From assembly GCA_046153355.1 (NCBI GenBank), contig JBJXEY010000213.1:1-8900 (forward strand): a DNA stretch of 8,900 nt. The letters are read 5' to 3'. Below the pieces are notes generated by a model. The model saw nothing but the letters and a program-made list of their open reading frames with translations. It was not told the origin of the DNA and made no database searches. Positions within the stretch are counted from its first letter, which is position 1, and every line of letters begins with the position of its first letter. Of the stretch, positions 1 through 5,908 are shown one piece after another. Made by a program: the position numbers and the translations under genes. Origin of the DNA: 2-02-FULL-62-17 sp046153355. Its GTDB lineage: Bacteria > Pseudomonadota > Gammaproteobacteria > Burkholderiales > SG8-39.

Positions 1-396
1 CGGACCGGTGAGGTTGAGGTTGACTGTCGCCTGCCATTCAGCAAGCGGCATGCGTTCCACGGCGAAGGCCTTGCCGCCTCGCGCGGCGTTGTTGACCAGA
101 ATGTCCAAACGCCCTAAACGCTCGGTAGTGCGGCGCACGATCTCGGCGGATTGCTCGGGGTCGCTGACACTACCGGTTACCGAGAACGCATCCAATCCCT
201 GGGATCTGATCCATTCAACGCAGCGCGACGCCGCATCGGGATCAACGTCGTTGACCGCCACGCGCGCGCCTTGACTCGCCATGCGTAACGCGATTTCGCT
301 GCCGATTCCTGGCCCCTGCTCGGCCACGCCGCTGATGCCTTGACCCGCGCCCGACCCTGTGACCAGCGCCACCATCCCATCAAGAATTCCCGCCAT
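1..396 (-). CDS. Short-chain dehydrogenase/reductase (SDR), C-terminal part outside the window
   Basis: N-terminal 132 codons of a classical-type SDR, an NAD(P)-dependent oxidoreductase acting on alcohol or ketone groups in the cytoplasm. The start is ATG at 396 with GGAGA a few bases upstream. Visible features: beta-1 and the glycine-rich cofactor loop (residues 10-32), an acidic residue D50 ending beta-2 (VAVND), which in this family favours NAD over NADP, the NNAA motif at 102-105 (usually NNAG), and N128 in a helix where the catalytic Asn sits. The YxxxK pair would lie beyond base 1. Oddity: the loop reads TGSGAGQG, then about eight extra residues, then PGIG, so a second glycine cluster follows the first; ordinary SDRs have a single TGxxxGxG. 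The canonical Asp after beta-3 is replaced (GSVSD, residues 75-79). The gene is divergent from the TTT receptor at 546. The substrate cannot be told from the sequence. Confidence 0.9.
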   Translation of the reverse strand, partial: MAGILDGMVALVTGSGAGQGISGVAEQGPGIGSEIALRMASQGARVAVNDVDPDAASRCVEWIRSQGLDAFSVTGSVSDPEQSAEIVRRTTERLGRLDILVNNAARGGKAFAVERMPLAEWQATVNLNLTGP

Positions 397-429
397 AATC
401 TTCTCCAAATTGATTCGCCTTATAGTGTA

Positions 430-489
430 GTGCTAGAGCAACCATAGTAGAGCTAGAGCAACCATAGTAGAGCGAGAGCAACCATGATA
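430..489. repeat. Three tandem 20-bp repeats in a divergent promoter region
   Basis: Three consecutive copies of the unit GAGCTAGAGCAACCATAGTA occupy 430-449, 450-469 and 470-489. The middle copy is the unit itself, the first differs at one position, and the third differs at three. They fill much of the 149-bp gap between the SDR start (396, minus) and the TTT receptor start (546, plus). A 20-bp period is close to two helical turns, so identical protein contacts would lie on the same face of the DNA. That suggests iterated operator or activator sites, though replication slippage would give the same pattern. On the minus strand a TATAAG (about 420-425) follows the array and could be a -10 element for the SDR; no good -35 accompanies it. 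Confidence 0.85.
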
Positions 490-545
490 AACGTGATCGC
501 AAACGCGAACCCAAGCAGGACTTTAATCAAATAGTGAGGTGCCCG

Positions 546-1550
546 ATGAAACGACAATTGAATTCGATGCGCTACGATGAATTGCGTCACTGCGATTGGA
601 TACCTATTGCGGCCCTTGTCGCGGCACTAGGCGCACCTTGCGTATCGATCGCGCAAACGGCATCCACTACTCGCCTTCTCACCGGTTTTGTGCCCGGTGC
701 GAGTGGCGACGCCATGGCGCGCGCCATCGCGGAGAAGATGCGCGGCGCCCTGGGTGAAAACGTGATCGTTGAGGCCAAGCCTGGCGCTGGTGGGCGCATT
801 GCTATGGAACAGTTAAAGGCCGCCAAGCCCGATGGCAAAACCATTAATCTAACTTCGCTCACGCCATTAACAGCATTCCCGTGGCTTTACGCCAAGCTCA
901 ATTACGACGCATTTAACGATTTCGAACCGGTGGCGCATGTCGCGCAATTCAAATACGTGTTCGCGGTCTCCATGGACGTCAAGGCCAACAATTTGGCGGA
1001 ATTCGTCGCGCTGGTGAAGGCGAATAACCGCTTTGGTTTTTATTCCTCACCTTCGCAAGGTGGCGGCGCGCATATGGCGGCGGAGACCTTCGCGCGCGCC
1101 GCGGGAGTCAACATGAGTTACGTGGGCTACAAGGGTACGGCGAACGCTATTACCGATATGCTGGGCGGCCAGTTGCCTTCCATGATGGGCAATGCCGCCG
1201 ATTTCATCGAGCTTACCAATCGCGGAAAACTAAAAGTTCTCGGCGTGGCGAACGCCGAGCGATCGCGCCACCTGCCGCAAGTTCCAACCTTCAAGGAGCA
1301 GGGCTTCGACATTGAGGCGAGCGGTTCGTTCGCCATGTATGTGCCAGCGAAAACCCCTGCGGCGACTATCGCGCGCCTTGCCAAGGCGATTACTGAGGGT
1401 GTGGTGGAAACAGACGTCAAGGCATTGGGTGATCGCCTCGGGCTGGAAGTCACCGGCTTGGGGCCGAAAGAACTCGCTGCCATGCAAAGGAAGGAATACG
1501 ACTGGAGCGGCAGTCGTATCAAAGCGTTTGGATTTAAAGCCGAGGACTAG
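546..1550 (+). CDS. Tripartite tricarboxylate (TTT/Bug family) periplasmic solute-binding protein
   Basis: A 334-residue extracytoplasmic receptor of the Bug family, which captures carboxylates or similar small acids in the periplasm and, where a partner exists, hands them to a TctAB-type membrane permease. ATG 546 is preferred over GTG 534 because GAGG (536-539) sits six bases before it. The N-terminus has a long charged stretch, a hydrophobic segment (about residues 19-30) and a likely signal peptidase site near SIAQ (34-37). The mature protein shows the family pattern: an early beta-strand with a small-residue loop (GFVPGASGD, in place of the usual PFPPGGxxD), VEAKPGAGGRIA, AKPDGKT, the YVGYKGT segment and VPTFKEQGFD. 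The length is normal for the family. No tctA or tctB gene is in the window, so it is an orphan receptor, as is common for Bug proteins. The ligand is unknown. Confidence 0.93.
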   Translation: MKRQLNSMRYDELRHCDWIPIAALVAALGAPCVSIAQTASTTRLLTGFVPGASGDAMARAIAEKMRGALGENVIVEAKPGAGGRIAMEQLKAAKPDGKTINLTSLTPLTAFPWLYAKLNYDAFNDFEPVAHVAQFKYVFAVSMDVKANNLAEFVALVKANNRFGFYSSPSQGGGAHMAAETFARAAGVNMSYVGYKGTANAITDMLGGQLPSMMGNAADFIELTNRGKLKVLGVANAERSRHLPQVPTFKEQGFDIEASGSFAMYVPAKTPAATIARLAKAITEGVVETDVKALGDRLGLEVTGLGPKELAAMQRKEYDWSGSRIKAFGFKAED

Positions 1551-1598
1551 GGGCGGTTTCCTTATTTCTTCCAGCTCGTCCTGAAAGAGCGAGCACCT

Positions 1599-1622
1599 AT
1601 GCGGTCACAAGCGTGACCGCAT
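1599..1622. terminator. Perfect 10-bp-stem hairpin between convergent genes, possible bidirectional terminator
   Basis: ATGCGGTCAC pairs perfectly with GTGACCGCAT across an AAGC tetraloop. It lies 48 bases after the stop of the plus-strand TTT receptor (1550) and 21 bases from the stop of the minus-strand TTT receptor (1644). The position between two converging genes fits a shared terminator. Neither strand has the T-run expected of a strong intrinsic terminator, so it may instead block read-through from both sides, protect mRNA 3' ends, or bind a protein. Confidence 0.5.
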
Positions 1623-1643
1623 CGCACCGCACGGAATTAAACT

Positions 1644-2612
1644 TTATTCCGGTTTCAGCCCCGCAGCCTTGATCGCTTTGGCCACAACCTCGAGATCCTT
1701 GCGTCGCTGCGCGCCCATTTCCTCCAGCGCCATGCCATCGGGGAAAAACGATATCTCCTTCATACGCGCGCGGACCTCGGGCGTGGCCAGGGCCTTCTGC
1801 ATTTCGGTTTCGATGCGTTTGGCAATCGCCGCCGGCACGCCCGCCGGTGCATACATATCCACACCACCGCCGACCTTTTCGTAATCCTGCACTTGTTCAC
1901 CCATCGCGGGCAGATCGGGCAAATCGGCTAAGCGCTTTTTCTCCAGCGTGGCGATGATTTTTACCTTGCCCGAACGTATGTGGGGTTGTGCTGAGGCGCA
2001 GGGCGAATAGGCAATTGGCAGCGTGGCGGTGGCCGCAGCCAGCAGTGCATCCACGCCGCTCTTATAGGCGACATGGATCAAATCCAAACCATATTTCTGG
2101 CTCAACAAAGACATTTCCAAGTGATAGGTGCCGCCAATGCCATTGGTGCCATAGGCCAACTTGCCGGGGTTGGCCTTCGCGGCCTGGACAATTTCCGCAA
2201 TCGTATTGGGCGCGAACGTCACTGAAGCAATCATGCAGGTCGCGGCGAGACTCACCACAACGATGGGCGTGAAGTCCTTCAATTCGAAGGGTTTGGCCTT
2301 CATTAACTGCGGCGTGGTGACGATGGTGCTCGCCAACGTATAGAGCAGGGTATAGCCGTCGGGCGCGGCGCGCGCCACGGTCTGACCGGCCAAGACGCCA
2401 GCGGCGCCCGCCTGCACTTCGACCACGACAGGATGGGCGATGGAATCGGATACTTTTTGCGCGGTCTGGCGCAGTAGCACATCGGCGGGGCTGCCCGCAG
2501 TTTGCGTTGACACCACGCGTATCAACTTCGCGGGATAGGCTTGTGCAAACGCCTGCAGAGAAATCGCCGGCAACATGGCTGCGGCCAAAATTGGCAAGAA
2601 TCGTTTCGTCAT
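1644..2612 (-). CDS. Tripartite tricarboxylate (TTT/Bug family) periplasmic solute-binding protein
   Basis: A 322-residue Bug-type receptor. The start is ATG 2612, giving MTKRFLPILAAAMLPAISLQ followed by AFAQ, a textbook signal peptide with cleavage after about residue 23 (AFA). The upstream in-frame ATG at 2696 would put 28 non-signal-like residues in front and is rejected; GGGA lies seven bases before 2612. Family features follow: YPAKLIRVVSTQTAGSPADV in the first ligand loop (usually PGGxxD), VEVQAGAAGVLAG, AAPDGYTLLYT, LIHVAYKSG and a C-terminal amphipathic helix ending in AIKAAGLKPE. It differs clearly from the receptor at 546, so the pair is not a recent duplication. It converges on that gene and is divergent from the exported reductase-like gene at 2784, with which it may share a promoter region. 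No permease partner is present; the ligand is unknown. Confidence 0.93.
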   Translation of the reverse strand: MTKRFLPILAAAMLPAISLQAFAQAYPAKLIRVVSTQTAGSPADVLLRQTAQKVSDSIAHPVVVEVQAGAAGVLAGQTVARAAPDGYTLLYTLASTIVTTPQLMKAKPFELKDFTPIVVVSLAATCMIASVTFAPNTIAEIVQAAKANPGKLAYGTNGIGGTYHLEMSLLSQKYGLDLIHVAYKSGVDALLAAATATLPIAYSPCASAQPHIRSGKVKIIATLEKKRLADLPDLPAMGEQVQDYEKVGGGVDMYAPAGVPAAIAKRIETEMQKALATPEVRARMKEISFFPDGMALEEMGAQRRKDLEVVAKAIKAAGLKPE

Positions 2613-2783
2613 GGTTGTGTCCCGTGGTGAATGAGTTGGCGATGCGCAAATATGCGCGGTCACCTGTCGCGCAATATAAAGGAGTGTTGCCTTCATGTCA
2701 TCGGATGCACGGGGATTTGCCGCCGTTGCGCGAGGCGATCAATTATCATGGCGCCCGTTCAAGTAATCGAAAGTGCACACATC
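2613..2783. promoter_or_regulatory. Divergent intergenic region, candidate promoters of two exported-protein genes
   Basis: This 171-bp gap separates divergent starts at 2612 (minus) and 2784 (plus), so both promoters should lie here. On the plus strand TTGCCG near 2715 and AATTAT near 2740 are separated by about 18 bases and are the best sigma-70-like pair seen, but the match is weak. No repeated or palindromic operator stands out. Confidence 0.3.
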
Positions 2784-3518
2784 ATGAAAAACACACGTCG
2801 CCAATTTTTTGCCATCACCGCGTTCGCGTCGCTTTGCCTTGCCGCAACCAATTGGCCCTTGGCCACGTTGGCGGCCGAACCACCCGCCGGAAAATTGAAA
2901 ATCGGCGTCATCGGCGCCGGAAAAATCGGCAGCACTTTGGGTGAGGTGTGGATCAAGGCGGGGCACGAAGTAATGTTCTCCTCGCTTGACCTGGAAGCGG
3001 ATAAGAAACTGGCGGCCAGCATGGGGCCTTCGGCGCGCGCCGGTACGCCCCGTGACGCGGCAGCTTATGGAGAGGTGCTGCTGGTCTCGGTTCCCTACAG
3101 CGCTATTCCGCAGCTGGGCAAGGAGTTGGGCGATTTAATCAAAGGGAAAACCATTCTCGATACCAGCAACCCGGTTGCCTCACGCGATGGCGAGGTGGTT
3201 AAGAAAGCGTTGGAAATCGGACCCGGCCTTGCGACCGCGCAATTTCTTCCGGGCGCGTTTGTGGTGAGAGGATTTAACGCCATTGGTTTTTCACAGTTGC
3301 AGGAGTTCACCCGCGGACAACGCGCGCCGGCAGGTATGCCCATCGCTGGAGATGACGCCAAAGCCATCGCTGTGGCATCGCGATTGGTGCGTGAGGCAGG
3401 ATTGGAGCCGGTGTTGGTTGGGTCGCTCGCCATGGGACGATATCTACGCCCCGGCACGCCGTTGGCGGGTATTCAAACGCCTGAACAGATTCGGAAAATT
3501 ATTCCAACATTAAATTAA
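2784..3518 (+). CDS. Tat-exported NAD(P)-binding Rossmann protein, F420-dependent NADP reductase type (COG2085-like)
   Basis: A 244-residue protein. ATG 2784 is chosen because it puts a twin-arginine leader at the very N-terminus: TRRQFF (residues 4-9), then a hydrophobic stretch to about residue 30 (ATLAAE). That leader resembles the S/T-RRxFLK consensus, so the product is probably folded with cofactor and sent to the periplasm by Tat. The mature part starts with a clear dinucleotide-binding motif, KIGVIGAGKIGSTLGEVWIK (GxGxxG at 44-49), then VLLVSVPYSAIPQL and KTILDTSNPV, as in the family that reduces NADP with F420H2. A periplasmic home is at odds with F420 or NADPH being available, so the physiological reaction is unknown; tightly bound cofactor or a role other than F420 chemistry is possible. 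The ribosome-binding site is weak. The gene is divergent from the TTT receptor. Confidence 0.82.
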   Translation: MKNTRRQFFAITAFASLCLAATNWPLATLAAEPPAGKLKIGVIGAGKIGSTLGEVWIKAGHEVMFSSLDLEADKKLAASMGPSARAGTPRDAAAYGEVLLVSVPYSAIPQLGKELGDLIKGKTILDTSNPVASRDGEVVKKALEIGPGLATAQFLPGAFVVRGFNAIGFSQLQEFTRGQRAPAGMPIAGDDAKAIAVASRLVREAGLEPVLVGSLAMGRYLRPGTPLAGIQTPEQIRKIIPTLN

Positions 3519-3569
3519 TATGTTCGGATAATCGTCTTCACCTGGCAATGCCGAAAAATAATTAATGAA

Positions 3570-3675
3570 ATTCTTCGAAACATGAGATCTGCGGCGCAGA
3601 CCAAGCTGTCGTCGATCTTGCAGGTGAGTTGCGCCACGTGGCCTGCTTCGCGGCATAGCCGCGTGAGTTGATACG
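3570..3675 (-). pseudogene. Possible C-terminal remnant of a hotdog-fold dehydratase (FabZ-like), with a small hairpin
   Basis: Just behind the MFS stop, the minus strand encodes a peptide without a start. Its end, QLTCKIDDSLVCAADLMF, resembles the last beta-strands of FabZ-type 3-hydroxyacyl-ACP dehydratases (pattern x-IDx-x-LVCxAxLM). Only about 30 residues fit, the catalytic His and Glu regions are absent, and the frame is not that of the MFS gene. It may be the tail of a deleted gene. The same stretch holds a 6-bp stem, CGCGGC/GCCGCG, at 3649-3663 with a 3-base loop, 12 bases after the MFS stop; it lacks a T-run. The similarity is by eye and could be chance. Confidence 0.25.
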
Positions 3676-4956
3676 TTATGCCGCTGCGGGGAGCGGTGTG
3701 CGTCCGCCGCGCTGAATGAGCAACACGCCCAGCGCGGCAACCGCGCACATCAGGCCTGCGATGAGGAACGCGCCGGTGTAGACACCGAAGGCGCTGCGCA
3801 GGGCGCCACCACCGAATGCCGCCATGCCCGCGCCCAATTGGTGACCGACGAATATCCAGCCAAAAACCACGGCGGCATCGCGCCGGCCGAATATTTCGGT
3901 GGTGATGCGCAGTGTCGGCGGCACGGTGGCAATCCAATCCAATCCGTAGAAGACCGAAAACACAATGAGCCCAGTGGGTGTGAGGTCGGCATAGGGCAGA
4001 TACACCAATGACATGCCACGCAGTCCGTAATACCAAAATAGCAACCAACGCGGGTCATGGCGGTCTGAGAGCCACCCCGAGAGCGTGGTGCCGACAAGGT
4101 TAAAGATGCCCATCATCGCGAGTATCCCAGCGGCCTGCACCTCGGGCATGCCGCCGTCGTAACAAAAGGCAATGAAATGCGTGCCGATCAGGCCATTGGT
4201 GGAGAGGCCGCAAATAAAAAAGCTAAGAAACAACAACCAGAAATCACGCACCGGCAACGCACGCGAAAGCGCCTGCCACGCCATGGTGATCGGATTGCCG
4301 GTGGTGGCGTTTCCCGCGCCAGGTTCGGAGGAGCTGGCGCCGTAGGAATGCAGGCCCAGATCCTGAGGGCGATCAACCAACAACCAGGCGACCAACGGAA
4401 TGATGGCGATAATCACCGCGGCGACCGTCCAGGTAACGGCTTGCCAGCCGGCGGCCTCCGCGATTGAGGCAAGCAAAGGAAGAAACACCAGTTGACCCGT
4501 CGCTGTGCTTGCGGTCAACAGACCCATCACCAAGCCGCGACGCTCGGTGAACCAGCGATTCACCACCGTGGCGGCAAGCACCGTCGCGGTCATGCCTGAA
4601 CCAATGCCAACCATTAATCCCCAGGTGAGCATCAGATGCAAAGGTTGCGTCATCAGCGTGCTCGCGGCGACCCCCGACACCATTAAGGTAAGTGCCACCA
4701 GCACCGTACGTCGAATGCCAAAGCGCAACATCGCGGCGCCGGCGAACGGACCCATGAAGCCGAACAACACCAAGTTGAGCGCGATCGCCGATGAGATGGT
4801 GGCGCGATCCCACCCCAGGGCTTTTTCCAGAGGAACAATCAATACACCGGGCGCCGAACGCACGCCCGCGGCGCACATGAGCAATACAAACACCAAGCCG
4901 GCGATGATCCAGGCGTAATGCACGCGTCCTGATAAAAATTTGGCCAATGCGTTCAT
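3676..4956 (-). CDS. Major facilitator superfamily transporter, OFA/MCT-like
   Basis: A 426-residue inner-membrane carrier with about 12 hydrophobic helices in two halves. The N-half loop between helices 2 and 3 has GPFAGAAMLRFGIRR (residues 69-83), a degenerate MFS motif A, and the C-half repeats it as GWLSDRHDPR. Motifs such as HYAWII near residue 13, PLEKALGWDRATISSAIAL and WFTERRGLVMGL are typical of the oxalate/formate antiporter and monocarboxylate carrier branch, so a mono- or dicarboxylate substrate is likely; exact specificity cannot be read. The central cytoplasmic loop lies near residues 205-235. The start ATG 4956 has no Shine-Dalgarno sequence; a 5-codon reading frame just upstream ends in an ATGA overlap with it. 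It stands alone on its strand. A carboxylate substrate would fit the two TTT receptors nearby, but a functional link is inference. Confidence 0.93.
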   Translation of the reverse strand: MNALAKFLSGRVHYAWIIAGLVFVLLMCAAGVRSAPGVLIVPLEKALGWDRATISSAIALNLVLFGFMGPFAGAAMLRFGIRRTVLVALTLMVSGVAASTLMTQPLHLMLTWGLMVGIGSGMTATVLAATVVNRWFTERRGLVMGLLTASTATGQLVFLPLLASIAEAAGWQAVTWTVAAVIIAIIPLVAWLLVDRPQDLGLHSYGASSSEPGAGNATTGNPITMAWQALSRALPVRDFWLLFLSFFICGLSTNGLIGTHFIAFCYDGGMPEVQAAGILAMMGIFNLVGTTLSGWLSDRHDPRWLLFWYYGLRGMSLVYLPYADLTPTGLIVFSVFYGLDWIATVPPTLRITTEIFGRRDAAVVFGWIFVGHQLGAGMAAFGGGALRSAFGVYTGAFLIAGLMCAVAALGVLLIQRGGRTPLPAAA

Positions 4957-4970
4957 ATTGTTATTGCCAT
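4953..4970 (-). CDS. Possible 5-codon leader peptide (MAITI) overlapping the MFS start
   Basis: On the minus strand, ATG 4970 opens a frame Met-Ala-Ile-Thr-Ile-stop whose TGA (4955-4953) overlaps the MFS ATG (4956-4954) as ATGA. TAGG (4980-4977) lies six bases before this ATG, whereas nothing like a Shine-Dalgarno precedes the MFS start itself. Ribosomes ending on the leader could restart on the MFS gene. The motif is short and could be chance. Confidence 0.25.
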   Translation of the reverse strand: MAITI

Positions 4971-5080
4971 AAGAAACCTATGGAGTATGCCATTCCTGTT
5001 AATGCCGGTGGCTTTACCGGCCCCCAAACTGAATGAAGGGGTGGTTCGCACGTGCCCTGGTCGATGCGCTGTGGCCCTTG

Positions 5081-5106
5081 AATATGCAGACCAAATATGC
5101 AGACCA
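5081..5106. repeat. Tandem duplication of a 13-bp unit
   Basis: AATATGCAGACCA occurs twice back to back (5081-5093 and 5094-5106) in the 190-bp gap between the divergent MFS gene and the small gene at 5147. It is about 40 bases before the latter's start. It may be a slippage product or a paired binding site. Nothing else distinct is seen in this gap except a 6-bp stem GCCGGT/ACCGGC at 5004-5021. Confidence 0.75.
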
Positions 5107-5146
5107 AGAATGAGCCCGTCGTCACCATCGGAGTAAAATCAAGCAT

Positions 5147-5371
5147 ATGACGGACACAAAGCTTCGTGCCTTGGCGCAGAACTGGAATGAGGTGGGCCCT
5201 CTGCTGGATGCTATCAAGCGTCATGAACTCGAGGCGATGACGGATGCGGACGTGCGCGCGCATGTCGCGGCCTTGTTCGGTGGCAGCTATCCGTATGAAA
5301 CGACGCAACGATCTGAATCGGGCTTGGTGGAGCAGCAGCGATGGTTCGCCAAGGCACACCGCAGACCTTAG
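5147..5371 (+). CDS. Small uncharacterised protein paired with a nucleotidyltransferase gene (antitoxin-like)
   Basis: A 74-residue soluble protein, probably helical, with no signal peptide or membrane segment. The start is ATG 5147; GGAG at 5130-5133 is 13 bases upstream, rather far. Residues 1-50 form one or two charged helices (LRALAQNWNEVGPLLDAIKR). The tail SGLVEQQRWFAKAHRR is conserved-looking and basic. It overlaps the next gene by 31 bases, an arrangement typical of two-gene toxin-antitoxin operons, in which a small first protein neutralises a nucleotidyltransferase. That role is inferred from layout and from the partner, since no named domain is recognised. The gene itself looks complete while its partner is badly shortened, so any toxin is presumably gone. 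Confidence 0.65.
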   Translation: MTDTKLRALAQNWNEVGPLLDAIKRHELEAMTDADVRAHVAALFGGSYPYETTQRSESGLVEQQRWFAKAHRRP

Positions 5372-5622
5372 CGCCAGTCTTTGGCGCCGCGCAGGAGGTG
5401 CAGATATTCCTGCGGCGTTCCGGGTACTCGTTTTGTTTCATCGGCGGTGTGGCACTGCAGCGATGGGGGCAGCCGCGATTTACGCTCGATGTGGACCTCA
5501 CCTTGCTCGCTCCATTCGTCGAAGAACTCAAGCCGCTTCTTGGATTACGCGAGACGCCGGAGAACTTAAGCAAGCTTCGCGAGCCGAGAAGCAAAGCCGA
5601 CCAAGACTCGCGACCGCCTTGA
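5341..5622 (+). pseudogene. Internally deleted nucleotidyltransferase (AbiEii/MNT-like toxin type)
   Basis: An open frame of 93 codons starting at ATG 5341, with GGAG eight bases upstream. Residues 14-57 carry the N-terminal part of a nucleotidyltransferase fold: a helix, then FIGGVALQRWGQPRFTLDVD. The GG at 35-36 and D50/D52 are the hallmark GG...DxD metal-binding residues. Directly after DVDLTLLAPF the sequence passes to EELKPLLGLRETPENLSKLR (61-80), which resembles the C-terminal helix of such proteins, where family members have well over a hundred residues between. The most economical reading is an in-frame internal deletion with a junction near 5515-5522, removing the third catalytic acid and the nucleotide-binding body. 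The product is unlikely to be active. It overlaps the small gene upstream. An alternative is a naturally short protein, but the abrupt change of segment speaks against it. Confidence 0.7.
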
Positions 5623-5673
5623 TGTGCTCTTCGCGTCGTTAAAAATCAGTCAATCGGAAATGGAGAAAATGCA

Positions 5674-5865
5674 ATGATAGTCATTGGAAAATTCGCCACG
5701 GTACTGATGGCCGGTTTCGCCGCAGCGGGCGCTTTTGCGCAGACCTATCCCAGCAAACCGCTGCGCCTCATCGTGCCCAATCCGCCGGGTGGTGGCATTA
5801 ACAAGACCGAGGTCGAGAAGTGGGCGAAGGTGGTGAAGGTGGCGGGCATTAAGATGGAAGACTGA
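5674..5865 (+). pseudogene. TTT/Bug receptor collapsed to signal peptide plus C-terminal tail
   Basis: The reading frame of 63 codons has a good ribosome-binding site (GGAG, eight bases before ATG 5674). Residues 1-22 are a clean signal peptide (GAFAQ cleavage site), and 23-41 are the canonical start of a mature Bug protein (TYPSKPLRLIVPNPPGGG). The next residues, NKTEVEKWAKVVKVAGIKME, match the very C-terminal helix of the same family (compare the AIKAAGLKPE ending of the receptor at 1644). About 250 residues of ligand-binding domain are missing, yet the frame is kept. The junction lies near 5796-5800. The remnant could still be secreted as a peptide of about 40 residues but cannot form the two-lobed binding fold. 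Its N-terminal segment is closer to the family consensus than those of the two intact receptors here, so it was a third receptor rather than a copy of either. Confidence 0.85.
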
Positions 5866-5908
5866 TGTGTACACGTTTTGATCTTCCATGATTGCCTGGA
5901 GTGCAAAT

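Noticed and set aside
430..489. The 20-bp repeats as a mini CRISPR array
   Set aside because: The units are directly adjacent with no unique spacers between them.
3515..4048. Long open frame on the minus strand (about 177 codons) overlapping the 3' part of the MFS gene
   Set aside because: It is the out-of-frame shadow of the MFS coding sequence with low-complexity Arg/His-rich translation; only its last part, beyond the MFS stop, was considered separately.
5004..5021. Inverted repeat GCCGGT/ACCGGC with 6-base loop upstream of the MFS gene
   Set aside because: Six base pairs, no T-run and no relation to a gene end; frequent by chance in this base composition.
4961..5359. 132-codon open frame on the minus strand across the MFS-upstream gap
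   Set aside because: It overlaps the better supported small gene at 5147, has no ribosome-binding site and no recognisable protein pattern.
5244..5642. 132-codon plus-strand frame overlapping the small gene and the nucleotidyltransferase remnant
   Set aside because: Its translation is Arg/Ser-rich and shows no family pattern, while the frame at 5341 carries the GG...DxD motif.
5580..5677. A start-less frame ending in LDVLFASLKISQSEMEKMQ whose TGA overlaps the ATG at 5674 (ATGA)
   Set aside because: The overlap looks operon-like, but no start and no recognised family; about 30 open codons are expected by chance. Might be the tail of another lost gene.
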